NCBI RefSeq assembly: GCF_028198165.1
Contig: NZ_CP116339.1
Coordinates: 2,239,001-2,303,000, forward strand
Origin: Pseudoxanthomonas sp. JBR18
GTDB taxonomy: Bacteria; Pseudomonadota; Gammaproteobacteria; Xanthomonadales; Xanthomonadaceae
Reading direction: 5' to 3'
DNA: 64,000 bases
In this document: positions 63,334-64,000 of the stretch, piece by piece
Numbering within the stretch: position 1 is the stretch's first letter
Layout of the letters: each line of letters begins with the position of its first letter
Notes under the pieces: generated by a model
What the model was told of the DNA's origin: nothing
Database searches by the model: none
What the model saw: the letters and a program-made list of their open reading frames with translations, nothing else
Program-made: the position numbers and the translations under genes

Positions 63334-64000
63334 ATGCTGATGCAAAGGATGCTGGGAATCGCGCTTGTGCTGGCCGTGGCCGGTTGCAACCGGGACAACG
63401 CGCGTACGCTTCATGAGCCCGAATCACCGTTGCGCCGTATTTCGATCCGATACGAGCACACAGGCTGGGGGAGTTACCGGGAATCCTTCGAAGTGACGCC
63501 GGGCCGGTCTGGCGCCGGCTTCGAGATCACTGGCAGCTACGTGGATGCTGCGAACCACCAGCGTCATGTCAAGCAGGACGTCGATGCGGCTGAGTTACGC
63601 GCGTTCGTCGAGGCAGTGCGGGCTAGGCCGAAGGACAAGCGCGAGGGCCTGGGGAGGCTGGTGAAAGGGCTCAGTCGACCAAGCGCGGATTTCTCCGGCG
63701 CGACGTATCTCCCTGCGCCGCGATGCACCCCCCGGGAGCTCCGTCGGCTGGCGCGCCAGCATCTGCTGCGGGTTGGTGCCAGACGGATGCTCGACGATTT
63801 GTACGCTTCCGAGACGCGATGGACTGACGATTTTCCCTTTGTGCTGGTCCAGTTGGATTTCAATGACGGAGCGCGCACCGTGGTGTATTCGAAGGCACAG
63901 CAAGCGCTGATGCTTCCCTGGCGGATGGGACCTCCGGCATCCACAGATGCAGTACCTCCGCAGAACTGGTCACCTGCGATTAGCCAAGCGTTGCGTGTGA
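63334..64000 (+). CDS. Predicted lipoprotein, unknown function (partial, runs off the window)
   Basis: An open frame from the ATG at 63334 to the window end (222 codons without a stop). It begins MLMQRMLGIALVLAVAGC, a clear lipoprotein signal with Cys at residue 18. The mature part is mixed alpha/beta (RISIRYEHTGWGSYRESFEV, DDFPFVLVQLDFNDGARTVV) and resembles no family I know. Codon use is less GC-biased than in its neighbours, with several TTT, GAT and TTG codons. It diverges from the gabD-type gene. The 3' end is outside the window. Confidence 0.65.
   Translation, partial: MLMQRMLGIALVLAVAGCNRDNARTLHEPESPLRRISIRYEHTGWGSYRESFEVTPGRSGAGFEITGSYVDAANHQRHVKQDVDAAELRAFVEAVRARPKDKREGLGRLVKGLSRPSADFSGATYLPAPRCTPRELRRLARQHLLRVGARRMLDDLYASETRWTDDFPFVLVQLDFNDGARTVVYSKAQQALMLPWRMGPPASTDAVPPQNWSPAISQALRV

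Overview
The window looks like chromosome from a high-GC gammaproteobacterium of the Xanthomonadaceae (Xanthomonas, Stenotrophomonas or Pseudoxanthomonas type). The reasons are the strong G/C bias at third codon positions, the many one-component regulators divergent from oxidoreductases, the abundance of c-di-GMP and two-component proteins, a TonB-dependent receptor with an STN domain, and a CsgG/DUF4810/DUF799 lipoprotein operon. Genus and species are not resolved. I see no rRNA, tRNA, CRISPR array, intact insertion sequence or prophage. The only mobile-element trace is a decayed IS30-type transposase near 13.5-13.9 kb.

Layout. 0-8.6 kb is a signalling block: a GAF-EAL phosphodiesterase, then a tightly overlapping operon read leftward (membrane hybrid kinase with three receivers, CheR, CheB, receiver-kinase), with a stand-alone receiver diverging from it. 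9.3-14.8 kb holds glycogen debranching enzyme GlgX, a small secreted protein, a divergent SDR/TetR pair with two clear operators, the IS30 relic and a SnoaL-Atu4866 lipoprotein. 15.6-20.1 kb has a second GAF-EAL protein, two DUF421 membrane proteins flanking a lipoprotein, and a YfcE-like phosphoesterase. 20.2-22.6 kb is a LysR/NmrA module with a DUF1857 gene.

22.8-32.1 kb is the most distinctive block. Read leftward it has a TonB-dependent receptor, an SbmA/BacA/YddA-type ABC transporter with fused ATPase, a thioredoxin, and an S9 peptidase carrying an unrecognised helical N-terminal domain. A MocR-type regulator diverges from it. The order fits import across both membranes, disulphide reduction and cytoplasmic hydrolysis of a peptide-like substrate. 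That function is inferred.

32.2-43 kb is a mosaic of small regulatory and metabolic units: AraC with SDR, two VOC proteins and a SnoaL protein; a DUF1772-like protein; CsbD; AlaE; a PAS-GGDEF cyclase; an MFS exporter behind a LacI-type operator; and TetR with a quinone oxidoreductase and a SnoaL protein. 43.1-47.2 kb is a 1307-residue autotransporter with 192-bp internal repeats, apparently driven by a sigma-54 promoter. 47.5-49.05 kb is a lipoprotein with a frameshifted downstream partner. 49.05-55.8 kb holds a second LysR/NmrA module, an M1 peptidase with a DUF6702 protein, and a PAS hybrid kinase. 56.0-58.8 kb is an SPFH-SHOCT / double zinc ribbon / small membrane protein operon resembling B. 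subtilis ydjIGH without the PspA gene. The end holds an RluF-like pseudouridine synthase, the CsgG/DUF4810/DUF799 operon, a GabD-type dehydrogenase and a lipoprotein gene cut by the window edge.

Two themes recur. One is nucleotide second-messenger and phosphorelay signalling: two EAL proteins, one GGDEF protein, three kinases and one lone receiver. The other is small redox or detoxification enzymes divergent from their own regulators, in five separate pairs.
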